Assembly (NCBI GenBank): GCA_964236495.1
Contig: CAXSBR010000016.1
Coordinates: 1 to 63,017 of the forward strand
DNA from: CAXSBR01 sp964236495
GTDB taxonomy: Bacteria; Actinomycetota; Actinomycetes; Mycobacteriales; Jatrophihabitantaceae
Direction: 5' to 3'
Length of the DNA: 63,017 bases
Made by a program: the position numbers and the translations under genes. Below are positions 40,132 through 48,628 of this stretch, piece after piece. How positions within the stretch are numbered: position 1 is the first letter of the stretch; each line of letters begins with the position of its first letter. A model generated the notes under the pieces. That model worked only from the letters and a program-made list of their open reading frames with translations. It was not told the DNA's origin and made no database searches.

Positions 40132-41318
40132 AAATGCGTGACGACGTAATCGATGCATGCGATCAGCGCGCGCACGTCGTCGGGGTCGACTGCGGGATAC
40201 ATCCCGATTCGTAACTGATTGCGGCCCAGCCCGCGGTAGGGCTCGGTGTCGACGACGCCCTGTGCTCGCAAGGTGCGCGCGATCGCGGCGGCGTCGATCC
40301 AGTCGGCGAAGTCGATGGTGCCCACGACAGGGCTGCGCCAGGCGGCGTCGCGCACGAACGGAGACGCGAACTCGCTCGCCTCGGCCCAGCCATACAGCAC
40401 GGCTGAGGATTCGGCGGTGCGGGCTGCGGCCCAAGCCGAGCCGCCTTGGGCCAGCAGCCACTCGGTGCGCTCGGCCATCAGCCACAGGCTGGCGATCGCT
40501 GGAGTGTTGTAGGTCTGATTCTGCGCGGAGTTGGTGATTGCCAGCGTCAGATCGAGTGACGGCGGCACCCAACGCTCGGTGCCCGCCAGTTCGGCGACGC
40601 GCTCGAGTGCGGCAGGGGAGAACGCGGCAAGCCACAGACCTCCTTCGGCGGCGAACACCTTCTGCGGTGCGAAGTAGTAGACGTCGGCCTGAGCGAGGTC
40701 GGTGACGATGGCGCCGGCGGCAGACGTCGCGTCGACAAGCATCAACGCATCGGCGGCCTGGACGCGCTCTACCGGCAGTACCACCCCGGTGGAGGTCTCG
40801 TTCTGTGGCCAGGCATAGACGTCGACCTCGTCAACTGCGCCCGCCAGGGCCTCGGTCGCCAGGGGGGCTCCGCCCGTCCCGACATCGAAGCGGCGCACGT
40901 CGGGATCGGCCAGGAACGGCGCGCCGGCGATGACAGCGGCGAACTTGGCCGAGAACTCACCGCACACGACGTGCTGCGCGCGATGCCGGATCAGCCTGAA
41001 CGCGGCTGCATCCCAGAACGCGGTCGATCCGCCGTTGCCCAGCACGATCTCATATCCCTCGGGCAACGCCAGCAGCTCATGCAGGCCGGTGCGGATGCGA
41101 GCGACGAGGTCGCGCACCGGCGCCCGCCGGTGGCTGGTTCCCAACGGCGCCTGTGCCGCCAACTGCGCGACGGCCTCGGTCGGAACCTTCGACGGGCCAC
41201 TGCCGAAGCGCCCGTCGCGGGGCAGCAGGCCGGCCGGGATGACGATGCCGGCGGCGGACGAGGTATCGGCGGCGCTCACCGGAGCCAGTGTTCCATCCGC
41301 ATCGACACCGGCCTTCAT
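40128..41318 (-). CDS. serC: Phosphoserine aminotransferase
   Basis: A 396-residue PLP enzyme that makes 3-phosphoserine from 3-phosphohydroxypyruvate and glutamate in serine synthesis. RFGSGPSKVPTEAV is the family start, LGNGGSTAFWDAAAF binds the cofactor phosphate, and YYFAPQKVFAAEGGLWLA contains the Schiff-base lysine (about residue 222). NQTYNTPAIASLWLM follows. About 20 extra N-terminal residues precede the domain. It heads the operon with the radical SAM gene, overlapping it by 4 bp. The ATG has AGGA very close to the start. The gene is expected beside sepH and citA in actinobacteria, so the downstream cluster is the unusual part. Confidence 0.94.
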   Translation of the reverse strand: MKAGVDADGTLAPVSAADTSSAAGIVIPAGLLPRDGRFGSGPSKVPTEAVAQLAAQAPLGTSHRRAPVRDLVARIRTGLHELLALPEGYEIVLGNGGSTAFWDAAAFRLIRHRAQHVVCGEFSAKFAAVIAGAPFLADPDVRRFDVGTGGAPLATEALAGAVDEVDVYAWPQNETSTGVVLPVERVQAADALMLVDATSAAGAIVTDLAQADVYYFAPQKVFAAEGGLWLAAFSPAALERVAELAGTERWVPPSLDLTLAITNSAQNQTYNTPAIASLWLMAERTEWLLAQGGSAWAAARTAESSAVLYGWAEASEFASPFVRDAAWRSPVVGTIDFADWIDAAAIARTLRAQGVVDTEPYRGLGRNQLRIGMYPAVDPDDVRALIACIDYVVTHL

Positions 41319-41406
41319 TCCTGCGGCCCGTCATGTCCCAGCGCGGCGACTTCGGAGTAGTTCACCGAGTGGCGCAGCCTTCCTCTGCGTCGACATCGCC
41401 AGCCAT

Positions 41407-41412
41407 TAGGTT
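41407..41412 (+). promoter_or_regulatory. -10 element of a probable leaderless promoter (GH31 gene)
   Basis: TAGGTT is followed by six bases and the GTG at 41419. Confidence 0.5.
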
Positions 41413-41418
41413 GACTTC

Positions 41419-43785
41419 GTGGATTCCCGCTACCGCCTGCCCACCTCGCCCGTCGCGTCTGCCGAAGCCGTCCTACAGGGCGACAGCTGGCGCATCACTA
41501 TCCTCACCGACGGCCTCGTGCGGCTGGAATGGTCGCCCGACGGGCAGTTCGAGGACCGGGCGTCGACGATGGCGCTGCACCGCGATCTACCCGTGCCCCA
41601 ATTCCAGGTGTTCGAGTCGCCTGCGGTGCTCGAGGTCGTCACCGAGCGCTTCCACCTGACTTACGACCGCCGCCCGTTCAGCCCGGCCGGGCTCAGCGTG
41701 CAGGTGCGCGGCAACGTCTCGTCGTGGCATTCGCTGTGGCGCTACGGCGTCGCGGCGAAGAATCTGGGCGGAACCGCTCGCACTCTGGACGAGGCCGATG
41801 GCCGGGTACCGCTGGAGTCGGGGGTCGTGTCCGACGGCGGCTTCGCCGTACTCGACGACTCGCATTCGTTCCTGTTCGACGACGACGGGTGGGTGGCTCC
41901 CCGTACCGGCGAGCGCACCGACCTGTATGTGTTTGCCTACGGCCACGACCATCAGGGCGCGCTGGACGCCTTCTACGCGGTCTCGGGCAAGCCGCCGGTG
42001 TTGCCGCGGTGGGCGCTGGGCAACTGGTGGAGCCGCTACTACCCCTATACCGCCGACAACTACCTCGGGTTGCTCGACCGGTTCGAGGCCGACGGGCTGC
42101 CGTTCTCCGTCGCCGTGATCGACATGGACTGGCACCACGTGGACGACGTCGATCCGCGCTTCGGCAGCGGCTGGACGGGCTACAGCTGGAACCACGCTCT
42201 GATTCCGGACCCGAAGGCTTTCCTGGCCGACGTGCACAGCCGCGGTTACCACGTGACGCTCAACGTGCACCCGGCCGACGGCGTGCGCGCCTACGAAGAC
42301 GCCTACACCGACATGGCCCGCGCGCTCGGGCGCGATCCTGAGCTGGGCAACCCGATCTCGTTCGACATCACCGACCCGGCTTTCCTGGAGGCCTACTTCT
42401 CGATCCTGCATCGGCGCCTCGAAGACGACGGGGTCGACTTCTGGTGGGTCGACTGGCAGCAAGGCGAGTTCTCGCGCATCCCGGGCGTCGATCCGCTGTG
42501 GATGCTCAACCACTTCCACTTCCTCGACAACGCCCGTAACGAGCGTCGCCCGCTCACGTTCTCGCGTTACGCCGGTCCGGGTAGTCATCGCTATCCGGTG
42601 GGCTTCTCCGGCGATTCGGTGATCTCCTGGGCGTCGCTGCAATTCCAGCCCGAGTTCACCGCCACCGCAACAAACATCGGTTACGGCTGGTGGAGCCACG
42701 ACATCGGCGGGCACATGTTCGGCATCCGCGACGACGAGTTGTCCCTGCGTTGGCTCCAGCTCGGCGTCTTCTCTCCGATCCTGCGGCTGCACTCGTCGAG
42801 CAATCCGTTCCTGGTCAAAGAGCCGTGGATGTACGGCCGGGAAGTCGAACACGCGATGGGCGAGGCGTTTCGGTTCCGGCACCGGCTGGTGCCGTACCTC
42901 CACACCATGAACCACCGCGCGGCCGTCGACGGCGTACCGCTCGTGCGCCCGATGTACTACCGCGAGCCTGACGCCGCCGCGGCCTATCAGGTGTCCAACC
43001 AGTTCGAGTTCGGCTCCCAGCTGGTCGTCGCTCCCGTCACCAGTCCGCGCGATGGCGTGACGCTGCGTGGTTCGGTGCGGGCCTGGTTGCCCGCCGGGAC
43101 GTGGGTCGATCTGTTCACCGGCGTCGTCTACGAGGGTGACCGGGAGTTGGAGCTGCATCGCACCGACGCCTCGCTGCCAGTGCTGATGCGTGCCGGCGGT
43201 GTTCTCGCCCTAGCTGCCGCCGACGACCTGGACGCCACCGTCAATCCCGAGCGGCTCGAGATCGTCGTCGTGCCCGGGGTCGACGGCCACTTCGATCTGG
43301 TGGAGGACGACGGCACCGGCGCCACCCCGGACACCATCCCGACAGCTACGACGCCGCTGAGGTGGGATCAGGCGAGTGGCACTTTGAGCATCGGCGCCGC
43401 GACCGGTGCCGCGGGGGTCGTACCGGCACGGCGGACGTGGACGGTTACACTGCTGGGTGTCGAACCGAGCCGGGTCACCGCCGCGCAGGCGACGGCGGCC
43501 GACGCGTTCGACGGCGTCAGCATCACCGTTGCCGACGTCGCCACCGACGAGCACACCCGGGTGACGTTCGGCCCGGACCTCGTGGCCCGCACCTCCGACC
43601 TGCCCGGCCGGTTGTTCGACCTGCTGAACCGAGCGCAATTCGACTTCGAGGACAAGGCGGCGGTCTGGCGCACCGTTTCCTCGACCCGGTCGACGGGCGC
43701 CATCCTCGCCGAGCTGCAGAGCCAGGATCTGGCACCGGCGCTCGAGTCGGCGCTGACCGAACTGCTCACTGCCGTGACCGACTAG
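41419..43785 (+). CDS. Glycoside hydrolase family 31 (alpha-glucosidase/alpha-xylosidase type)
   Basis: A 788-residue retaining alpha-glycosidase. The N-terminal beta-sandwich (about residues 1-190) is followed by the catalytic barrel, which begins VLPRWALGNWWSRYYPYTAD. VAVIDMDWHHVDDVD is the first barrel signature. The nucleophile motif is DFWWVDWQQGEFSRI with the first Asp of V-D-W catalytic. GFSGDSVISWASLQF supplies the acid/base Asp, and YGWWSHDIGGHMFG follows. A C-terminal beta domain (DUF5110-like) ends the protein. No signal peptide, so it acts on imported oligosaccharides. Substrate specificity within GH31 cannot be fixed. The last 20 bp overlap the convergent LtrA gene. Confidence 0.93.
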   Translation: MDSRYRLPTSPVASAEAVLQGDSWRITILTDGLVRLEWSPDGQFEDRASTMALHRDLPVPQFQVFESPAVLEVVTERFHLTYDRRPFSPAGLSVQVRGNVSSWHSLWRYGVAAKNLGGTARTLDEADGRVPLESGVVSDGGFAVLDDSHSFLFDDDGWVAPRTGERTDLYVFAYGHDHQGALDAFYAVSGKPPVLPRWALGNWWSRYYPYTADNYLGLLDRFEADGLPFSVAVIDMDWHHVDDVDPRFGSGWTGYSWNHALIPDPKAFLADVHSRGYHVTLNVHPADGVRAYEDAYTDMARALGRDPELGNPISFDITDPAFLEAYFSILHRRLEDDGVDFWWVDWQQGEFSRIPGVDPLWMLNHFHFLDNARNERRPLTFSRYAGPGSHRYPVGFSGDSVISWASLQFQPEFTATATNIGYGWWSHDIGGHMFGIRDDELSLRWLQLGVFSPILRLHSSSNPFLVKEPWMYGREVEHAMGEAFRFRHRLVPYLHTMNHRAAVDGVPLVRPMYYREPDAAAAYQVSNQFEFGSQLVVAPVTSPRDGVTLRGSVRAWLPAGTWVDLFTGVVYEGDRELELHRTDASLPVLMRAGGVLALAAADDLDATVNPERLEIVVVPGVDGHFDLVEDDGTGATPDTIPTATTPLRWDQASGTLSIGAATGAAGVVPARRTWTVTLLGVEPSRVTAAQATAADAFDGVSITVADVATDEHTRVTFGPDLVARTSDLPGRLFDLLNRAQFDFEDKAAVWRTVSSTRSTGAILAELQSQDLAPALESALTELLTAVTD

Positions 43786-45007
43786 CTGGAACGGCGTTGC
43801 GCACCTGCCCTCGCCACTGCTTCTGCCCGGTCACCTCGTAGCCGACCAACGCAGCCAGGACCGCCGCCGCAAACGCGAGCTGGGCCAGCGCCGGCAGCGG
43901 TCCGGTGAGCGGGATCGCAACCAGCAGGGCGACCAGCACGACCGCGCGCTGGACGTTGAGGCTGGCGATGTTGCGCCAACGAAAGAGCAGATGTGCCGCG
44001 AGATAAAGCGCGATACCGCCGTAGAGGGCGTACCGGCCGGCGTCGACGTGTTCGCCGCCCACCTGCGCGCCGACACCGTGATCCCGGCCGATGAGCAGTG
44101 ACAAGCCCATCGCGGTGAACACGATGCCCGCCACCATCGGCAGGTGTACGAAGGTGTAGGAGTCGCGGGCAAGTCTGGCCCGCGCGATTCCGGTGGCGGC
44201 GGTCAGCGTCCGCTCGCCGACGAGGGCGACGACGTCGAAGTACAACCACCACAGGCATACCGCGACGGTGATCCCGCAGAGCAGGGCTACGCCCAGGTGC
44301 AGGTCCAGCGTGGGGCGGGTGGACACCGCGCCGATGTCCACGATCGATTCGCCGATCGCGATGAGGATGACTTGCCCGAACCGTTCGGCACAGTGCGACG
44401 CACTGTGCAGAACCCACCGCGACGAGCGCACGAAGTACACCCCGATTTGATCGATCAGCACGGCCGCCAGCCACCAGGACAGCAGCGCGTGCCCGCGCGT
44501 CAGCGCACCGATCAGCAGCGGTACGCCTGCGACGCTGGTGACACCAAGCATGCCCAGCACGACCGAGCGCAACTGCGCGTCGTCGGCGGCGATCAGATAG
44601 ACCCCGACGTGCACGAACCGCACGATCAGGTACGCCACCGCGAGGATCAACGCTGCATTGCCGTGCTCGTCGAACGCATGGGGAATGGAGATGGCGACGA
44701 AGAACATGCCGCCCATAGCGACGATCATGGCCAGCCGCAGCAGCCCCTCGTCGGCCTTGGCCTGATTGCCCAACCAGGTGTAGGCACACCAGCCGAACCA
44801 CACCAGCGCCAGGGCGACCAGGCCCTCCATGACGGTGCGCCCGCCCACGGAGTGCTCCATCAGCGCGGTGGTGTTGGTGATGCAGTAGACGAAGACCAGG
44901 TCGAACAACAGCTCGAGCGTCGTGACGCGGTGATGGTCGTCAGTGGGGTGAAGCTGGGAGCGAACACTGGCCAGCAGCGCAGCAGCAGATGTTCGGACCG
45001 ACGTCAT
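43766..45007 (-). CDS. Low-temperature-requirement A (LtrA) family membrane protein
   Basis: A 413-residue integral membrane protein of the LtrA family. The family start is HRVTTLELLFDLVFVYCITN, with a further segment LVWFGWCAYTWLGNQAKADE and MGGMFFVAISIPHAFDEHGN; FGQVILIAIGESIVDIGA is the second diagnostic motif (IAIGE). About eleven helices are expected. The molecular function is unknown. The ATG at 45007 is listed; an in-frame GTG at 45013 is equally possible and neither has a ribosome site. A perfect inverted repeat at 45021-45041 lies directly upstream. Confidence 0.9.
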   Translation of the reverse strand: MTSVRTSAAALLASVRSQLHPTDDHHRVTTLELLFDLVFVYCITNTTALMEHSVGGRTVMEGLVALALVWFGWCAYTWLGNQAKADEGLLRLAMIVAMGGMFFVAISIPHAFDEHGNAALILAVAYLIVRFVHVGVYLIAADDAQLRSVVLGMLGVTSVAGVPLLIGALTRGHALLSWWLAAVLIDQIGVYFVRSSRWVLHSASHCAERFGQVILIAIGESIVDIGAVSTRPTLDLHLGVALLCGITVAVCLWWLYFDVVALVGERTLTAATGIARARLARDSYTFVHLPMVAGIVFTAMGLSLLIGRDHGVGAQVGGEHVDAGRYALYGGIALYLAAHLLFRWRNIASLNVQRAVVLVALLVAIPLTGPLPALAQLAFAAAVLAALVGYEVTGQKQWRGQVRNAVPASRSRQ

Positions 45008-45020
45008 CGCCACAGTGTGC

Positions 45021-45041
45021 GTTACATCGCAACGATGTAAC
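45021..45041. promoter_or_regulatory. Perfect 9-bp inverted repeat upstream of LtrA
   Basis: GTTACATCG (45021-45029) and CGATGTAAC (45033-45041) are exact complements with a three-base centre. The repeat lies 8-14 bases from the LtrA start and 21 bases after the citA 3' end. Its length and symmetry fit a TetR-type operator; a short terminator hairpin for citA is less likely because citA is followed on the same strand by LtrA. Confidence 0.6.
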
Positions 45042-45061
45042 AGACACTGGCAGGCGGCAGA

Positions 45062-46189
45062 TCAGCGGTGCGCGATCTGGTCCCACCCCTCGACGTCGGT
45101 GGGCTTGCGCGGGTCGGGTCCGACATAGCGCGCCGACGGGCGCACCAGTCGTCCGGTGCGCTTCTGCTCCATGATGTGCGCCCCCCAGCCGGCGGTGCGG
45201 GCGCAGGTGAACATCGCGGGCATCATGTGCGGCGGTACTTCGGCAAAGTCGAGCAGTACCGCGGCCCAGAACTCGACGTTGGTCTCGATCGCGCGGTCGG
45301 GGCGCCGCTCGCGCAGCTCGGTCAACGCCGCCTGCTCCAGGGCGGCGGCGACCTCGTAGCGCGGCGCGTCCAGCTCCTGGCAGGTGCGCTTGAGCACCCG
45401 TGAGCGAGGGTCCTCGGCGCGGTAGATGCGATGACCGAAGCCCATCAGGCGCTGATGGCGGTCCAGGATGTTGGTGACCAGGGCGGCGGCGTCACCAGTC
45501 TTCTCGACCTGTTCGATCATCGGCAGCACCCGAGCCGGCGCGCCGCCGTGCAGCGGCCCGCTCATCGCGCCGATCGCCCCGGACATGCACGCCGCGACAT
45601 CGGCGCCGGTGGAGGCGATGACGCGCGCGGTAAACGTCGAGGCGTTCATGCCGTGTTCGGCGGCCGAGACGAAGTAGGCGTCGACGGCCTTGATGTGGGC
45701 CGGATCCGGTTCGCCGCGCCACCGGACCATGAAGCGCTCGACGATGGTGGGCGACTGGTCGATGCGCGCCTGCGGCACGGCCGGAACGCCGACTCCGCGC
45801 GCGGACTGTGCGACGTAGGACAGCGCCATCACCGAGGCTCGGGCAAGCTGCTCGCGGGCCTCGCCGTCGCTGGTGTCGAGCAGCGGTCGGTAGCCCCACA
45901 CCGGTGCGAGCATGGCCAGGGCAGCCTGGACGTCGACGCGCACGTCGCCGGTGTGGACGGGAATGGGGAACGGCTCGGCCGGCGGCAGGCCGGGACCGAA
46001 CTTGCCGTCGACGAGCAGCGCCCACACGTTTCCGAACGTGACGTGGCCGGCGAGGTCCTCGATGTCGACGCCGCGATAACGCAGCGAGCCGCCGTCTTTG
46101 TCCGGCTCGGCAATCTCGGTTTCGAAGGCGACCACGCCCTCCAGCCCGGCGCGGAAGTCGGGGTCGCCGGGGGTGGAATCAGTAGCCAT
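45062..46189 (-). CDS. citA: Citrate synthase-like protein CitA
   Basis: A 375-residue member of the citrate synthase family, which condenses acetyl-CoA and oxaloacetate. Both catalytic histidines are present (SGPLHGGAPARV and MGFGHRIYRAEDPRS). The segment where the third catalytic residue, an Asp, is usual (N-V-D-F) reads NVEFWAAVLLDFAEVP, so Glu replaces Asp; as I recall the mycobacterial CitA subgroup shares this. It is closer to the secondary enzyme CitA (Rv0889c-like) than to GltA2. The ATG at 46189 is supported by AGAAGG eight bases upstream. It is divergent from pdxH. Confidence 0.92.
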   Translation of the reverse strand: MATDSTPGDPDFRAGLEGVVAFETEIAEPDKDGGSLRYRGVDIEDLAGHVTFGNVWALLVDGKFGPGLPPAEPFPIPVHTGDVRVDVQAALAMLAPVWGYRPLLDTSDGEAREQLARASVMALSYVAQSARGVGVPAVPQARIDQSPTIVERFMVRWRGEPDPAHIKAVDAYFVSAAEHGMNASTFTARVIASTGADVAACMSGAIGAMSGPLHGGAPARVLPMIEQVEKTGDAAALVTNILDRHQRLMGFGHRIYRAEDPRSRVLKRTCQELDAPRYEVAAALEQAALTELRERRPDRAIETNVEFWAAVLLDFAEVPPHMMPAMFTCARTAGWGAHIMEQKRTGRLVRPSARYVGPDPRKPTDVEGWDQIAHR

Positions 46190-46482
46190 GCGCAGACCTT
46201 CTTCGACGACGGGACGGACGATCGGAACGTGTGGACAGCGGGTGTAAGGCAAGCAACGAAATGCGCTGCGAAGCGTATATCCGGCGCCTGAACCCCACCC
46301 CGGCGCGTCCACTGCAGTCGCGCCCCGACTGCGGCACGACATCGTCTGCCGCAACGCGCCGACGTTCCAGCCGAGGAACTTTCGGTCACTGTGCCACGAC
46401 CTGGCCGCCGAAGTGTCCGCTCGTTGCCAGATCCGGTGTTGCCAGGCCCGAGGCCGAAGTAGCGCGTGGACAATTGCCTTCT

Positions 46483-47172
46483 GTGACATCGCCTGACACC
46501 GCGCCCGCCGTGATCGACCTGTCCGCCCTGCGCCGCAACTACGACCGCGACCGCCTCGACGAGGCCACCGTCGCGGCGACCTGGTTCGAGCAGTTCGCTG
46601 CCTGGTTCGCAGCCGCACAGGCCGACGACGCGATCGTCGAGCCGAACGCGGTGCAGCTGGCGACCGCCGATCTCTCGGCGCGCACATCGGTTCGCACGGT
46701 GCTGGCCAAGGCGGTCGGCCCCGACGGGCTGGTTTTCTACACCGGCTACGACTCGGCCAAGGGCCGCGATCTGGCGCAGGTGCCGTGGTCGTCGGCGGTG
46801 TTCGCGTGGCTGCCCCAGCAGCGGCAGGTGCGCTTCGCCGGCCCGACCCGACCCGTCGAGCGAGCAGAGACTGACCGGTACTTCGCGTCCCGACCGCGCG
46901 GTTCCCAGATTGGCACCTGGGCCTCGCCGCAGTCGCAGGTGGTGCCCGATCGGGCAACATTGGAGCGGGCCGAGGCCGACATCGAAGCCCGCTTCGCCGG
47001 TGCGCAGGTTCTGCCCGCCCCGCCGCGCTGGGGCGGCTACAGGCTGACTCCGGTGGAGGTCGAGTTCTGGCAGGGCCGGCAGAACCGCCTGCACGACCGC
47101 ATCCGGTTCAGCTGCGCCGAGCAGGATGGCACGGCCGGCAGCGAGTGGCGCCGCGAGCGGCTCGCTCCGTGA
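46483..47172 (+). CDS. pdxH: Pyridoxamine 5'-phosphate oxidase
   Basis: A 229-residue FMN enzyme that oxidises pyridoxine/pyridoxamine 5'-phosphate to PLP. Conserved segments: LRRNYDRDRLDEATV, EPNAVQLATADLSARTSVRT, VLAKAVGPDGLVFYTGYDSA, SRPRGSQIGTWASPQSQVV and the C-terminal GYRLTPVEVEFWQGRQNRLH. Length is normal. The GTG at 46483 is listed; no ribosome site is seen, so the message may be leaderless. The stop overlaps the MFS gene as GTGA. It would supply the cofactor for SerC encoded 5 kb away. Confidence 0.94.
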   Translation: MTSPDTAPAVIDLSALRRNYDRDRLDEATVAATWFEQFAAWFAAAQADDAIVEPNAVQLATADLSARTSVRTVLAKAVGPDGLVFYTGYDSAKGRDLAQVPWSSAVFAWLPQQRQVRFAGPTRPVERAETDRYFASRPRGSQIGTWASPQSQVVPDRATLERAEADIEARFAGAQVLPAPPRWGGYRLTPVEVEFWQGRQNRLHDRIRFSCAEQDGTAGSEWRRERLAP

Positions 47173-48605
47173 CCGGATCCGGCCGCTCTGGCGACGCAAC
47201 ACCCAGCGGAGTCAGCCCGTCCGGCGTCACCGCGTCCGGCGTCACACGTGCCGACGCCGAGACGATCGCCGCCCGGGACGCGGATGCGAGCACGGTCGGC
47301 ACGCTGGAATCCGAGCCCGGGCACTCCGGTGGGCTGCGCTCGCACGCGGTCGATCTGCGGCCGCTGAGCAGTCGGCCCTACCGGCGCCTGCTGATCGGCC
47401 AGGGCACCGCGTTCATCGGTTCGATGCTCACCCAGGTCGCAGTGCCGGTGCAGGTCTACCGGCTGACGCACTCGTCATTCGCCGTGGGCATGGTCGGCCT
47501 GGTCGGACTCGTGCCGCTGGTGGTGTTCGGCCTCTACGGCGGTGCGATCGCGGACTCGATGGATCGCCGCGTGCTGTACTTCGTCTCCTCCGTCGGAACG
47601 TGGATGGTCACCCTCGCGCTGCTGCTGCAGACGCTGCTAGCTGTGCACAGCCTGGCACTGATCCTGGTTCTGGTGGCCGTGCAGTCGGGGCTGTTCGCGA
47701 TCGCGTCGGCTGCGCGCGGGGCGATTATTCCGCGAATCGTCGAGGCCGATCTGGTGCCGGCGGCGAACACGCTGAACTTCACCGTGGGCAACATCGGCCA
47801 GGTGCTCGGCCCGCTGATCGCCGGCGTCCTGGTCGGACTGTCCGGTGGCTTCGCCTGGGCTTACGGCATCGACGCCGCGCTGTTCACGATCGCGCTGTAC
47901 TCGGCATTGCGGCTGCCGTCCATTCCGCCCGACGGCACGCTGGGCAAGGCCGGCTTCGGCTCGATCGTCGAAGGACTGCGCTTCATCGCCACCCGTCCAG
48001 TGCTGATCATGAGCTTCGGCGTCGACATCTGCGCGATGGTGCTGGCGATGCCGCGCTCGCTCTATCCCGAAGTCGCTGCCGACAAGTTCCACGGCAACGT
48101 CGGGCCGCTTTATGCCGCGATCGCGATCGGGTCGGTGGCGGCCGGACTGAGCAGCGGCTGGATCGGGCGGGTGCGCCGTCAGGGCGTCGCGCTGACGGTG
48201 GCGATCGTCGGTTGGGGTCTCGCGGTGGCGGCGGCCGGGCTGGCGTCCGCGCTCTGGCTCGCGGTGCTGCTGCTGGCCGTTGCCGGTGCCGCAGATCTCG
48301 TCAGCGCGGTGTACCGGCAGACGATTCTGCAGACCTACGCCCCGGACGAGATGCGCGGTCGCATGCAGGGCGTGTTCATCGCCGTGGTTGCCGGCGGACC
48401 GCGGCTGGGCGACGTGCGTGCCGGCGTGACCGACTCGGCCACGAACGCGACCGTGTCGTGGGTCGCAGGCGGCCTGATCTGTGCCGGCGTGGTGGCGGTA
48501 CTGGGCGTGCTGGTACGACCGTTCTGGCGCTATGACGCCCACCCCGACCCCCAGTCCGCGACAACCTCCCCGATCGACTCCTCGATCGGCTCGGCAGCGC
48601 CCTGA
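47169..48605 (+). CDS. MFS transporter coupled to pdxH
   Basis: A 478-residue major facilitator. About 65 cytoplasmic residues come first, including short repeats (SGVSPSGVTASGVT). Twelve helices follow: RLLIGQGTAFIGSMLTQVAV, MVGLVGLVPLVVFGLYGGAI, and AIADSMDRRVLYFVSSVGTW with the motif A loop D-x-x-D-R-R. VEADLVPAANTLNFTVGNIG with QVLGPLIAGVLVG is typical of the enterobactin-exporter-like (EntS) group. The substrate is unknown; pyridoxal vitamers are a possibility only because of the 4-bp overlap with pdxH. Confidence 0.88.
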   Translation: MTGSGRSGDATPSGVSPSGVTASGVTRADAETIAARDADASTVGTLESEPGHSGGLRSHAVDLRPLSSRPYRRLLIGQGTAFIGSMLTQVAVPVQVYRLTHSSFAVGMVGLVGLVPLVVFGLYGGAIADSMDRRVLYFVSSVGTWMVTLALLLQTLLAVHSLALILVLVAVQSGLFAIASAARGAIIPRIVEADLVPAANTLNFTVGNIGQVLGPLIAGVLVGLSGGFAWAYGIDAALFTIALYSALRLPSIPPDGTLGKAGFGSIVEGLRFIATRPVLIMSFGVDICAMVLAMPRSLYPEVAADKFHGNVGPLYAAIAIGSVAAGLSSGWIGRVRRQGVALTVAIVGWGLAVAAAGLASALWLAVLLLAVAGAADLVSAVYRQTILQTYAPDEMRGRMQGVFIAVVAGGPRLGDVRAGVTDSATNATVSWVAGGLICAGVVAVLGVLVRPFWRYDAHPDPQSATTSPIDSSIGSAAP

Positions 48606-48616
48606 CCTGCTGCGGC

Positions 48617-48622
48617 TAGATT
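48617..48622 (+). promoter_or_regulatory. -10 element of a probable leaderless promoter (aldose epimerase)
   Basis: TAGATT is followed by six bases and the ATG at 48629. Confidence 0.5.
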
Positions 48623-48628
48623 CAGCCC

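Noticed and set aside
38752..40149. Plus-strand frame of 465 codons opposite the radical SAM gene
   Set aside because: Valine/histidine/glutamine-rich antisense shadow, while the minus strand carries the C-x3-C-x2-C motif and operon overlaps.
40132..40635. Longer N-terminus for the radical SAM protein
   Set aside because: It would run through the serC gene in another frame; the GTG overlapping the serC stop is the natural start.
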